Shown: positions 52,781-62,640, counted from the first letter of the stretch. The stretch is DNA of 64,000 nucleotides from Oegoconia quadripuncta (GCA_949316235.1 OX438744.1:37320778-37384777); one strand, 5' to 3'. Notes: a model not told the origin generated them from the letters alone. A program made the numbers and translations.

Positions 52781-53324
52781 AGATAATTAGATTAGAAGTG
52801 AAGCTTCTTGATACTAAGAAATTACGAGGCCTTAGCCTTGTATAGACTTTAATAAATTGTGAGATCAAAAAAGCAACTGACAATATGCTCACCGAAAATG
52901 CATGACAAGAAGCCAAGTTTCACCATGTTTAATCTATTAATTTTACTCTTTGAAATAACAGTGTATGAAGAATTCTCGCCTTTTATATACTTAGTTACAA
53001 CTAACGCTATAGCGTGCAAGGAATTATAATTCATTGATTAGACATTGTTCAATTTTAATTTAATCATATAGAATTTTAATCATTATGTAGGCACATAACG
53101 TTGGTACCTATGAAAAATATGTAATGGATTTATATATTAAAAGGCCCGCGCGAGATACTATCGTTAAGACCTGAATCTCAGTTTACAATGACATATCCTT
53201 TCTCCGAATTTCCAAATGCCTTCCGAAAATGTGTCTTTCTCATTATTATCCGGAATTCCTGCGCAGAGATGAGCCGATGCCAGGGTGTACTGTATGCCTA
53301 CATTTGTTCAAAGTTTTCTAATGT
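52781..53324. other. No gene seen
   Basis: Unique AT-rich sequence; short open frames without support. Confidence 0.35.
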
Positions 53325-53530
53325 CCCGGAAGGACTACTGCCCAGAAGAATCACTTCCCAGAAGAACCCGTAACGACCACTCCCAGACCGGATCGACCAC
53401 GTCTCAGATACTTCCTAGAAAATTCACCCCCAGAAGGGCACTTCCCATAAAGGCCATTCCCAGACGGACCATTTCCCAAAAATTACGTTCCAGAGAGATC
53501 ACCTCCAAGAATGATCAATTGTCAGAAGCA
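53325..53530. repeat. Degenerate minisatellite, about 17-20-bp units
   Basis: Repeated CCAGAAG and ACTTCCCA motifs (CCCAGAAGAATCACTTCC, CCAGAAGAACCCG, CCCAGAAGGGCACTTCC, CCAGACGGACCATTTCC and others). Units vary in length and sequence. The open frame across it is a by-product. Confidence 0.6.
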
Positions 53531-53574
53531 ACCCTTTCCATAATTTTCCAAAATACCACTATGAATTCAAAGTT

Positions 53575-53826
53575 GACAAAAATGCGAATTCGGGCTAGGT
53601 GGACCGACGCTCCTTGGGTATAGCTGAAAATCAGTGTGTGGCTCAATGCTCAATTTAGATTAGAAAATCAGTGTGTTAGCACACTGAGCTATGATATGAT
53701 TTGTACTGCTGCAGCACACACATGCATTAGTGTTACAAAATTATGTTATGTTGTTCATTTCTTATTTTATCTGTGTTATAAGTTAAATGTGTGTGTGTCT
53801 GTGGAAACAAATAAAGGCTTTATCTA
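53575..53826 (+). repeat. LINE 3'-end repeat with GATA/TATC tail (forward)
   Basis: CTGAAAATCAGTGTGTGGCT, GTACTGCTGCAGCACACACA and AACAAATAAAGGCTTTATCT followed by ATCTATC. Inverse of 39030-39245 and 1653-1860. It contains an internal duplication of AAAATCAGTGTGT. Confidence 0.6.
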
Positions 53827-53931
53827 TCTAATATTTTTAACATCCATAAATTATGAATAAGTGAACGGAGATTAACGAAAGCAATATATAACGATAGCGT
53901 GAATGGAAGGGTCGGTAAAGGTCGACCAAGA

Positions 53932-55039
53932 GGGTCGGGTGGCTATTCACACCACAAACGGTTCGCACCGCGGTGCGAAACGACACATTCAATTTTTGAA
54001 GAGCCCCTTTCGCACCGGTGGTGTGAATCGCCACCTGCAAATTTTGAATGGGTCGATTCGCACCACAAGGTAAATGACCTTTGATTCGGAAGTTGATTCT
54101 GTTTCGGACTCATAATAAAATATTTCACCTAGGTAAATAGAAAAGTAGTAAGTAAAAATGTATAAATCATTTTTTTAACATAATAGATTGCTTTACTTTT
54201 ATTATTATAAAGAAGTAAATATACTCAACGTTAAAAATATTTTTTTTACTAAAAAATAAGCTTCTATGTATACTGGCTAGACTAGAGAATTACTACAATA
54301 TAACCACAAAATAAATACAAAGTATTATTTATGATTATTTGTGATTATTTTAAGATTATCTATTTAGCCTACCAAGATTAGTTTAAGATTCATCATCATC
54401 ATCTGATTTAAAAGCCATGCTCTTGTCGGTGGAGATTTTTCCATATCTCTCTGCTCTCCGCCTTCCTCTTGACCTCCTGATACGACACGACGTTCAACTT
54501 CTCTTTTGTTTGCTGCATGCAGTTTATTCTCGGTCTTCCTCTTTTTCTTTTCCCGTTTAAGTTTACATGACTTTTATTACTTGATTTTTATAATTATTTA
54601 AAAATGTTATTTATGATTGTTCCAAGATTATCTATTTAGTATTTCTTAATTTGGCAATCAATCTTTGAAAAAGAAACTGGTAATAGTGTCCGTGATATGA
54701 TAACAAACAACTTTCCCATACAAACGTAGGTCGAAATGTGAAAAAAATTTTTGGATTTCCCATACTAAGTTGTGTCACGTGACCGGACACTTTGTATTGG
54801 AAGGCCACTATCACCAGCTTTTTTTTATAGATATAGATATAGTAGTAGTAGTTTATTATGAGTCCGAAACAGATTCAACTTCCGAATCAAAGGTCATTTA
54901 CCTTGTGGTGCGAATCGACCCATTCAAAATTTGCAGGTGGCGATTCACACCACCGGTGCGAAAGGGGCTCTTCAAAAATTGAATGGGTCGTTTCGCACCG
55001 CGGTGCGAACCGTTTGTGGTGTGAATCGCCACCCGACCC
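53932..55039. mobile_element. Foldback element (1108 bp), about 190-bp arms, 8-bp duplication
   Basis: Arms 53932-54120 and about 54850-55039 are near-perfect reverse complements, starting GGGTCGGGTGGC and ending GCCACCCGACCC. Flanks 53924-53931 and 55040-55047 are both GACCAAGA. The arms hold inner palindromes (TTCGCACCGCGGTGCGAA; GCACCGGTGGTGTGAATCGC). The middle (54121-54849) is AT-rich and carries a LINE remnant. No transposase, so it is non-autonomous. An 8-bp duplication fits hAT or P-like elements. Confidence 0.9.
54408..54560 (-). pseudogene. LINE C-terminal remnant inside the foldback element
   Basis: - strand frame EKLNVVSYQEVKRKAESREI then WKNLHRQEHGF and stop. Same family as 49231-49340. 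It was captured in or inserted into the element's middle. Confidence 0.55.
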
Positions 55040-55218
55040 GACCAAGAAGGACGTACGCCAATCAAGTGACTGACGTACTCACAAAAGTGCAGGTGCGGTC
55101 AACCACTAACCGACGGGCGTGTATGAAGCATTTGATGAGAGTGGAAGAATCAAAAGTAGTATGTCAGGATCGTTGCAAATGGAAATCAATAGACGGCCTA
55201 CCATTGAAACAGGCGTGA

Positions 55219-55500
55219 GCATATTTTATGTATGCAATCCATAAATTAGACTTACCAAATAACCAAAAAAATTAATATCAGTACAGCCTATTTCTTCTTA
55301 TTCTTTCAAAATGACGCTTGAGCTGGAGGTACTCTGCGTAATCATTGTTACTTGTTAGAGAGTCACTCCACACCTTAAACCTACCATCTCGTTCCTTGTA
55401 CGAAGAACATTGTAGGACTTGCAGTAAGCATATAACTGAAATAGAAGGAATCGCTTTATCAGACCAATCAACAAGGCTTTTCTCTGTATGCCGATCCTAG
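55219..55500. other. No gene seen
   Basis: Unique sequence. Confidence 0.35.
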
Positions 55501-55601
55501 AAATAATCAGTTAGGCTTCTCGAGTGCAAGTCAGAGCGATTTTTTTAATTTATACTGTATTTAGAAAGAAATCGTAATTTATCCAATGAGGGCGCCACTG
55601 G
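55501..55601. repeat. Fragment of GGCGCCACTGG-ended inverted-repeat element
   Basis: GGCTTCTCGAGTGCAAGTCA, ATTTATCCAATGAGGGCGCC and ACTGG match the right half of 62314-62640 and, in reverse, 57768-57900. Confidence 0.5.
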
Positions 55602-55664
55602 ACTTAATTTGTATTGTGCAAGACTGTAAACATTTATCTGTTTCTGACTGTACCCACCATGCCT

Positions 55665-55870
55665 TTTGCGATTTTTTTTTTGCGCACATTGTCTGTGTGC
55701 AACAGCACGAGATGCAAAGTTTGAAACCGACGAGGGTGCCCTCGGGGACTCGAACCTCGGCTTAGGGCGTTGCATGGGGGAATTTAACCTAACAGACTAC
55801 TATCGCTTCGTAATGTGTATAGTCGGAGAGAAGAAGCGACGCAAGAAACTCTCCGAACACACAATTTAGA
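55665..55870. repeat. Unassigned repeat with tRNA-like block
   Basis: GGGGACTCGAACCTCGGCTT has a reverse box-B look (GGTTCGAGTCC on the - strand), and GAAGCGACGCAAGAAACTCT recalls 10688-10707. Possibly a SINE-like head; no poly(A) seen. Confidence 0.4.
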
Positions 55871-55918
55871 ATTTGGAAAACGAGACTTGTAATGGTATGC
55901 GTTAGTGGACTAATTGCC

Positions 55919-56014
55919 AAAACGACTAGTGTCGACCGTGTACAAACGACTAGTGTCGACCGTGTACAAACGACTAGTGTCGACCGTGTACAAACGACTA
56001 GTGTCGACCGTGTA
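55919..56014. repeat. Four-unit 24-bp tandem repeat
   Basis: Unit CAAACGACTAGTGTCGACCG plus TGTA, at 55919, 55943, 55967 and 55991. Three units are identical; the first differs only at its first base. The unit holds ACTAGT and GTCGAC palindromes. Only this one locus in the window. Confidence 0.95.
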
Positions 56015-56082
56015 ACCTTTCGCGATTCCCCACAGAAGCAATAGATTGGTCGCTTTTCTTTCAATGCAGACCACATCACACC

Positions 56083-56410
56083 TCCGCCTCCGTGGCTCAA
56101 TGTAAACAACATTGGGTTTACGATTCGGAGGTCGCGGGTTCGATCCCCAGCAGAGTACATGTTTAAGTACTCGGTTTGGTTGGTGGTAGGGCATTTTTAA
56201 TGTCCGCCTGGCTAGCTACCACCATTTTATCTAAATCTGCCGCCAAGCAGCAATGTTAATAGCAATGTTGTGTTCCGGTTGTCAGAGATAAGATAGTCAG
56301 TCCCCCAAATGTGTTGAGGTTTCCGGGTCAGTACGCCTCCACCTTCCACCTCATCTTCACTTAACATCAGGTGTGATTGAGGTCAAGTACGAACCCGTTA
56401 TGGATAAAAA
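56083..56410 (+). mobile_element. SINE-1, full length
   Basis: Head CCGCCTCCGTGGCTCAATGT, GGTTCGATCCCCAGCAGAG, complete body, end CGAACCCGTTATGGATAAAA. One of the best copies. Confidence 0.85.
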
Positions 56411-56599
56411 GAAAACTATTGGACAGTAGCAATCACTGACGAGCGATTGTATGAGCAGCAGCCAGTCTCTGTCAGCATTATGCTGAACCAGATCCTTTTG
56501 TCAGAAATTGTATTGTCGCATGTGTATTACTTATGTAAGTACCTAATGTTAAGTATATTGTGACAATAAACGATTTCTTTTTTCTTCTTTCTTTCTTTC
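56411..56599. other. No gene seen
   Basis: Ends with a pyrimidine-rich TTTCTT stretch before SINE-2; GTGACAATAAACGATTTCTT looks like a LINE 3' terminus. Confidence 0.35.
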
Positions 56600-56817
56600 G
56601 ACGACCTGTTTGGTATAGTGGTTAGCAACTCTGACCATAATATGTTCGTGTGATGACTACGGACATGTGTACCCGAGCTATGGATGTTTTCCTTTATAAT
56701 AAGTATTTATTTACAAAAAAATGTATTTATGTAACACAAGCCTATAGTTGCTTACTGTGGAACTAGATGGCGCTGTGTGTATGTCTAAGGATATTTATTT
56801 ATTTATTATTATTATTT
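56600..56817 (+). mobile_element. SINE-2 with box B deletion
   Basis: Head GACGACCTGTTTGGTATAGT runs into body (GTTCGTGTGATGACTACGGA) with the box B region missing. 3' end AACTAGATGGCGCTGTGTGT and a TTATT tail. Confidence 0.75.
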
Positions 56818-57380
56818 CTTTCTTTGTACCGAAATACTCACCCAAAATAGCTGCTAATAACGCAAATTTGACCATATTTAGTCAAGTATTAACTGTGAAA
56901 TATATCACTGCCATATGCGTATTGAAGTTAATCTTCATCTTTTATACATTACGTTTGCATGCAAGGAATTTTAGCGATTAATTTGACATCGGTCAATTAA
57001 AATTTCAAATCACACGGAATGTACAATCAAGGTCAAAATTATGTTCTCTTTTTTCTTTCTTTATTGCACAGAAAATAATAAAAGGTACAAAACAGTAAGA
57101 AATAATGTACAAAGGCGAGCTTATCTCTAAGAGAGACATCTTCCAGCCACCTCACTGGTGGTTAGATACTTATACAGGACGGTGAATAAAAAGTGCATTA
57201 ATAAATTGAAAAAATAAAAAATTAGTAATATTATCTAGAATTATTTAAATTATACTACAAATACATATGAAGAATAGATAAATACGATTACATACCTAGC
57301 TATATTAGGAGTAAAGGTGGTCGAAAAATTGTAAGATACAGGACAAGCCGCGGCTCAGGCAGTATTAATTTTTTTATTAT
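56818..57380. other. No gene seen; LINE 3' end at 57050-57200
   Basis: TTTCTTTATTGCACAGAAAA and AAGGCGAGCTTATCTCTAAG are a LINE terminal block (reverse). The remainder is AT-rich. Confidence 0.4.
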
Positions 57381-57470
57381 AAATCAATCAATCAATCAAA
57401 TACGCTTTATTGTTTGAATAAGGAAGGTACATTTAAATATCTTATAGAAACTACAAATTAGGCGGCCTTT
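57381..57470 (-). repeat. LINE 3' end with TTGA tail (reverse)
   Basis: AAATCAATCAATCAATCAAA, TACGCTTTATTGTTTGAATA, AGGAAGGTACATTTAAATAT. This is the uninterrupted version of the site hit by retroposon R at 28228. Confidence 0.6.
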
Positions 57471-57899
57471 TTTTATTATCTTTCTCTCCTTACTTAAAAA
57501 GAAATTTAAAAAAGTTTTAAAAATACGACTCATAATATAATAAATCTCTTTTTATAAATATTATATAAAATAATAAATCGCTTTAACAATTAAGTTCTGC
57601 CAACTGTACTAGTTTCTTTGTCTCAATAGGCAATTTCATCCCAAAATTGTCTTAATTACTATTTTAACATAAACAACGAGTGATGGATGACATAAAATTG
57701 ATAAAAGAGAAAAATCTTAACTTTTTACACTAAATTAACCTTGGACATAAAAAAATAAAAAGCATTGGATAAATTAGGATTTCTTTCTAAATACAGAAAA
57801 AAAATCAAAAAAATCGCTCTGACCTGCAGTGGAAAAGTCTAGAAGCAAATTATAATAGTACAAAATTAGAATTAATTACGGTTATTTTCGAGAATCTCA
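57471..57899. other. AT-rich sequence with an inverted-repeat element fragment
   Basis: 57768-57899 (GGATAAATTAGGATTTCTTT, AAAATCGCTCTGACCTGCAG) matches parts of 62314-62640. No gene. Confidence 0.4.
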
Positions 57900-58586
57900 A
57901 ATGGCTCAATGTGAACAACATAGGGTTTACGAATCGGAGCTGGCGAGTTCGATCCCCGATGTGGTAAATGTTTTAGAAATAGTAGTGTTTAGAAGTAAGA
58001 TGGAAATAAATAAATAAATAAATAAGAAAAGATATACTTTGGCCCATATTTCAGAATGTTGCTTAAGCGTAGATCTGCGCTTGGGTTAGATGTACCCCAC
58101 ATGTTTAAGTACTCGGTTTTGTTGGTTGTAGAGCATTTTAGTTGTCCGCTTGGCCAGCTACCACCATCTTTCAAAGATAAGATAGCTAGTCCTCCAAATA
58201 AGATGGGTTTCCGGGTCAGTACGCTTCCACCATCGGCCTCATCTGCGCTTAACATCAGGAAACTATTCGCGCTCGAATCGCGCTATTTTACAATGGTTTT
58301 ACCGTTCGAACGGAATGTTTTTGGTTTAGCTTTCGTTTAGCTGATGAAAAAAATGGTATCGCGCTATTTTTTGGGAACGTTTATATTGTTGACGTTACCA
58401 AAGTAAAACCAAACCCAAATTATTTAAAGCTAACCACGAGTATAAAAAAAACTAGGTTAATTTCCGTTCAAATGATTAGCGCGATACGAAATATGCTTAA
58501 CGTAACGTTTTTGGTTATGGTTTAGCTTTGGTAATATCGTTCAAACTTAGCGCGATCGGCCCCCAGGTGTGATTGAGGTCAAGTGC
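57900..58586 (+). mobile_element. SINE-1 with two insertions
   Basis: Head AATGGCTCAATGTGAACAAC and GAGTTCGATCCCCGATGTGG. About 120 bases of foreign sequence follow (57975-58095, including a TAAA run and GGCCCATATTTCAGAATG). The body resumes at ACATGTTTAAGTACTCGG and is interrupted again at 58259-58563. It ends GGTGTGATTGAGGTCAAGTG. Confidence 0.7.
58259..58563. mobile_element. 305-bp insert in SINE-1 with repeated TCGCGCTA motifs
   Basis: CAG stands on both sides (58256-58258, 58564-58566), and the SINE-1 sequence is continuous once the insert and one CAG are removed. The insert has at least four copies of ATCGCGCTA or its inverse TAGCGCGAT, and direct and inverted forms of GTTTTTGGTTTAGC. 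Termini GAAACTATTCGCGC and CGATCGGCCCC are only weakly inverted. Confidence 0.65.
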
Positions 58587-58874
58587 CTTTTTTTATTCAC
58601 AACGGATTGGTACTTGACCTCAATCACATCTGATGTTAAGTGAAGATGAGGTCGAAGGTGGATGCGTACTGACCCGGAAACCCCAACACATTTGGGGGAC
58701 TGCCTTCTGACAGCCGGAGCATAACAATGCTATTAACATTGCTGCTTGGCGGCAGATTTAGATGAGATGGTGGTTAGCTAGCCAGGCCGACATTTAAAAT
58801 GCCCTACCACCAACCAAACCGAGTACTTAAACATGTCCCTGCTGGGGATCGAACCCGCCGACCTCGGAGGCGGT
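58587..58874 (-). mobile_element. SINE-1 (reverse), tail-to-tail with the previous copy
   Basis: Poly(A) side at 58587 (TTTTTTTATTCACAACGG), body with small deletions, box B region CTGGGGATCGAACCCGCC, head shortened. Confidence 0.75.
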
Positions 58875-59470
58875 GACTTACATTGTTCATAAAAAAAAAT
58901 TGCATGGGATGACATTATACTTAAACGATTAGAATAGAACAATAGTGATAATCATGACGGACTATTTTAATGTAGAATTATTCATTAATACATTTTCACA
59001 CTACGAGTTTTTTTTGTAGAAAGCACCCTAAGTGTGTTCACAAACGCCGGGCTGCTCCTAATACCGTCAATTTTTCACGAAATGAAAATCGCGTCCATTT
59101 CCCGTTATTTGTCGGCTCCCGTGACATGTGGGGTGTTTTTTTTATTGACAGTCATTTGTGGAGATGTCCTCAGTGTCTGTGGGGTATTTGACAATTGTTA
59201 TGTAATCATCAGATAGCAGAAATACTTCGACTTCAATGTTACTTTCTTCATTTTTTCTTTTTGATGTTTCTTTTTAATCCCTATTGAATTAAAGAGGGAC
59301 AGGATTTTTGATGTTGTATATTTATTAAAATCTCCACCGACTAGAGCATGGCTCTTAAATCAGATGACGAAGATCATGTATTTACTTCACTCCTGTGATA
59401 TTAAATGTTGACATTGCGTGGAATATTCACTCAACATCGGTTCAGCAAACAAATTAGCCTCGATACTCTT
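58875..59470. other. No gene seen; LINE end at 59328-59375
   Basis: 59030-59210 is balanced, unique sequence (AAACGCCGGGCTGCTCCTAA) with a 60-codon open frame, unsupported. 59338-59365 (CTCCACCGACTAGAGCATGG) is a + strand match to the end of the 49231/54408 LINE family. Confidence 0.4.
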
Positions 59471-59471
59471 A

Positions 59472-59786
59472 GGCACGTATTAATAAACCATTCTCAAGAT
59501 TGAGAACCGTCTTGTGACTGGTCTCAAGTAAACGTGTTGATTAATAAACCTTACTTGAGACCTGAAACGCATGTGCTTACTCAAGCAGTACTCACTTGAG
59601 AGTTTCACGTATTAATAAACAGAACTCAAGACTATCATTCATTCGCCGCTGAGGCGAATACTTGAGAAGTATCTCAGCTGAGTAGACCTCAAGATTGGTT
59701 TATAAATTAGCACGGAGCTTGAGATAGCGTCAGCTTCTTAAGACGCATCTCGGGTGATACAGCCTCAAGACTTGTATTGAGATTGA
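59472..59786. mobile_element. MITE-L copy 3, right end lost
   Basis: TTA then GGCACGTATTAATAAACCAT at the left; full middle with ATTCGCCGCTGAGGCGAAT. At 59786 the terminal TTTATTAATACGGGCC is replaced by repeat T-like sequence (TTTCATTTCAATCCGTCCAG). Confidence 0.75.
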
Positions 59787-59882
59787 ATCTGCCTATATCA
59801 ACCAAGTTTCATTTCAATCCGTCCAGTCGTTTAGGCGTGAAGAGGTGACAAACATACATACACACAGTATTTATAATAGTTG
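59787..59882 (-). repeat. Repeat T-related fragment
   Basis: ACCAAGTTTCATTTCAATCC and GTCCAGTCGTTTAGGCGTGA, then ACATACATACACACA and AGTATTTATAATAG. Confidence 0.5.
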
Positions 59883-59985
59883 GATTGCCGTAGGTACTTG
59901 CGATGTCAGCAAAAAGTTTTATAATAAAGATATCATACTAAACTAAACTTACTAAACTAAACAAAAGTTTAGTTTAGTGATTAAT

Positions 59986-60115
59986 GGCCCTCAAGATTGA
60001 GATGACCTTTGAGTTGGCGCTTGAGAATCTGTTCCATATTAAATCAGTTTCCAAAAAAAATGTATTGAGACTGAGACACGATCTCCATCTCAAGATCGAT
60101 TTATTAATACGGCCC
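59986..60115. mobile_element. Short MITE copy, left end shortened
   Basis: GGCCCTCAAGATTGAGATGA to GATCGATTTATTAATACGGC and CC. About 14 bases of the left terminus are missing compared with 629-772. Confidence 0.65.
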
Positions 60116-60197
60116 ATAGAGTGAGATCACTTGTCGTATCTCTGTTTTTTAATATACAAATACTATTATTGTTTGAACGAATATCTCGGTGACAAAT

Positions 60198-60288
60198 AAA
60201 TAAATAAATAACCTTGGACATACACACAGCACCATCTAGTTCCACACTAAGCAATTAGGTTTGTATTATGGATAACAGGTGGTTGATA
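60198..60288 (-). mobile_element. SINE-2 3' end only (reverse)
   Basis: AATAAATAAATAACCTTGGA, CAGCACCATCTAGTTCCACA, TATTATGGATAACAGGTGGT; then the family sequence stops. Confidence 0.65.
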
Positions 60289-60376
60289 TTGATTGATTAA
60301 TATACCTATGAAATTGGCGTTTTGTTTGAAGAATTTCATTAAGACTGCTTTCTCCATAAAAAAAAAAATAAAAAAA

Positions 60377-60599
60377 ATATTTCGGACACTTACACCAATC
60401 ATCTAGTCCCAAACTAAGCAAAGCTTGTACTATGGGTACTAGATAACGGATAAACATACATAAATATTTAAATAAACATCCATGACTCAGGAATAAATGT
60501 TCATATTCATCACACAAACATTTACCCGTCGCGGGATTCGAACCCGCAACCGTTGGTTTCGCTGATAGGGTCACTATCTACTACACCAATCGGTCGTCA
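60377..60599 (-). mobile_element. SINE-3, full length (reverse), nested
   Basis: Poly(A)/AT tail at 60361-60377, head GACGACCGATTGGTGTAGTA at the right, box B GGGTTCGAATCCCGCGAC. Confidence 0.8.
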
Positions 60600-60668
60600 A
60601 ATATTGGGTCATACAAACATTTATGATTTTTTTTTGGGAACGGCAAATCCAAATTTAGCTAAACTTTA

Positions 60669-61101
60669 GATTCAGTGGAACGCAGAGCCAAGCGTTTGAT
60701 AGGCAACAAAGAGTTGGTAGATTCCCATCTACACAGCCTTGAACACCGACGGAAAGTCGCATGCCTTTCAATCTTCTATCGGATATATTTCGGAGAGTGT
60801 GCTGAAGTACTGCATGAGTTGATCCCGCCATCCCCGTTCTTACATCGAAATTCAAGACGTACCGCAGGATATCACCCGCACTTAGTTGACGTGCCATTTA
60901 TAAGGACCAAGCGTTTTAGGTCTTCGTTTCTCATGCGCACGGCTAAGGAGTGGAACGCATTACCTCCGTCTGTGTTTCCAATCGCATATAACCCGCGGCT
61001 CTTTAAAGTCAGGTTAAATAGGCATCTTCTGGGAAAGCTCGTTCCATCGTAGACCTTATCTCGACATTAGTCCAGATTAAGGTCAAGAGCGATCCCATTC
61101 T

Positions 61102-61133
<32 letters not shown>
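60669..61133 (+). pseudogene. LINE reverse transcriptase C-terminal remnant, nested
   Basis: Encodes RRKVACLSIFYRIYFGECAE, LHELIPPSPFLHRNSRRTAG, SSFLMRTAKEWNALPPSVFP and RLNRHLLGKLVPS, then stop at 61050-61052, a short 3' UTR and about 28 A. Open from the 5' truncation to the stop, so young. AAACTTT flanks both sides (60662-60668 and 61130-61138 region), a likely target-site duplication. Confidence 0.8.
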
Positions 61134-61137
<4 letters not shown>

Positions 61138-61430
61138 TTGTGTGTATTATCGGATAACATTAAGAGTATAGGCAGCGTTAATTTTTAAAAGTAACCGCTT
61201 TATAAAAGTTTCAGCGTATCTAAGAAATGATTATGAGAAGCACATCTCTGTTCATTATTTTTTTATTATGTGATTTAGCCCAGAAATTAAAAAATATTTC
61301 ATGTGAAACCTTGAAATAATATTCCATTTTCCAAATAAAAAACAAATTTGGATATAGCTTTGAAAATCGAAGGAATTGGTACATATGATTAACGAAGAAA
61401 AAAAACTCCATTTTCATAGGTAAAGACCCA

Positions 61431-61897
61431 ATATTTACCTAAAGTATTTACATAAAGTTACCTATTTTAGTACCGAAAATCAATCTTACCCACAGTAGGG
61501 TGAAGCAAACTCAAATATCTTGTTCGAATATCCGAAAACTAAGCAGTGCAGTCTCTAATACTCGCCCCCTTCTCCTAATGACGTCATTAGGTACCTCGAC
61601 AAAAACTGGATGGGATGTAAGATATCTTCGGAAACTATAGCTATACATTATAGTTACTGAATGCCAAATGTATTGCATTTAGAGAGAATTGCTTTACAGT
61701 TGCAGTAAGGTTATTGTGTGAGTTAGATTGTTTATATCACTAGCGACCTGCCCCGGCTTTGCACTGATGAAATTACATACATTCAAAACAAAGTCCTTTA
61801 TCCCAAATGTGGGTACATTGGAGTTGTATTGATAAGCAGTCTTATCGTAGATGATCCAGATCCTGATGATGGAGCCGGAAAGGTGAACAGAAACTTA
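61431..61897. other. No gene seen
   Basis: Unique sequence. 61740-61800 (CTGCCCCGGCTTTGCACTGA) is a repeat T-type tail fragment. Confidence 0.4.
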
Positions 61898-62229
61898 GGC
61901 CAGTATTAATAAACCATTCCCAAGATTGAGAACAGTCTTGTGACCGGTCTCAAGTAAACGTGTTGATTAATAAACCTAACTTGAGACCTGAAAAGCACGT
62001 GCATACTCAAGCAGTACTCACTTGAGAGGTGCGCGTATTAATAAACGAAACTCAAGAATGTCATTCATTCATCGCTGAGGCGAATACTTGAGAAGTGATC
62101 TCAGCTGAGTAGACCTCAATATTGGTTTATAAATTAGCACTGAACTTGAGATAGCGTCAACTTCATAAGACGCATCTCAGGTGATACGGTCTCAAGACTT
62201 GTATTGAAATTGGTTTATTCATACGAGCC
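61898..62229. mobile_element. MITE-L copy 4 (332 bp), TTA duplication
   Basis: GGCCAGTATTAATAAACCAT to GGTTTATTCATACGAGCC, flanked by TTA at 61895-61897 and 62230-62232. Slightly more diverged than copy 2. Confidence 0.8.
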
Positions 62230-62313
62230 TTAGAAACGACATAATAGCAAAACTTCTCGGATTGAGCTTGGCTCGAACCGCCTCTGTCCCGAGTTAAGAG
62301 GGTTTATTCAGGT

Positions 62314-62640
62314 CAGTGGCGCCCTCATTAGATAAATTAGGATTTCAGTTTAGAACAGTACAGTAGGTACAGTATATATCAATAATATCGCTTTAATTAT
62401 CGAGAAGCCTGAAAGCTAATTATAATAATACATAAATAGCTTAAAATTACGGTTGATTTCGATAATTTCAAATTATTGTTAAAGTTTTTATATAATCATG
62501 AATTCTGAAATTTAACCCCAATCAAAGCTATTTAGGTATTATTTCTAATTAGCATTTAGGTTTCTTGAGTGCAGGCCAAAGCGATATTTGTGGATTCTGT
62601 ATTTTAAAAGAAGTCTTTTATCCTATGAGGGCAACGCTGG
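62314..62640. mobile_element. Inverted-repeat element with CAGTGGCGCCCTC end (327 bp)
   Basis: Left CAGTGGCGCCCTCATTAGAT pairs with right ATCCTATGAGGGCAACGCTG. Fragments occur at 55501-55601 and 57768-57899. No clear duplication. AT-rich middle without ORF. CAGTGG ends would suit hAT. Confidence 0.6.

Larger units (their letters stand above)
53862..55218 (+). pseudogene. LINE C-terminal remnant split by the foldback element
   Basis: The frame before the insertion reads NGRVGKGRPR (53902-53931); after it (from 55040, including the duplicated GACCAAGA) it reads RPRRTYANQVTDVLTKVQVR, then STTNRRACMKHLMRVEESKV and CKWKSIDGLPLKQA, stop at 55216-55218. The reading frame continues across the insertion if the element and one duplication are removed. 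Upstream codons contain stops, so it was already a decayed copy. End of a non-LTR retroelement protein by pattern; family not fixed. Confidence 0.6.
60303..61430. mobile_element. MITE-M copy 3, broken by a SINE and a LINE
   Basis: Three pieces, 60303-60361, 60608-60668 and 61134-61430, align in order (reverse) with 24222-24638. The gaps hold SINE-3 and a LINE remnant. Right terminus CATAGGTAAAGACCC. Confidence 0.75.

Noticed and set aside
55666..55869. 67-codon open frame as a small gene
   Set aside because: It overlaps a repeat-like block with a tRNA-like motif and ends in sequence shared with a repeat at 10.7 kb.
55919..56014. CRISPR-like array
   Set aside because: Units are directly adjacent with no spacers, and the genome is eukaryotic.
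3971..60599. Possible tRNA genes (box A plus GGTTCGAATCC or GGTTCGATCCC)
   Set aside because: Every instance is the head of a SINE copy, followed by a SINE body and tail. None closes a full cloverleaf with an acceptor stem.
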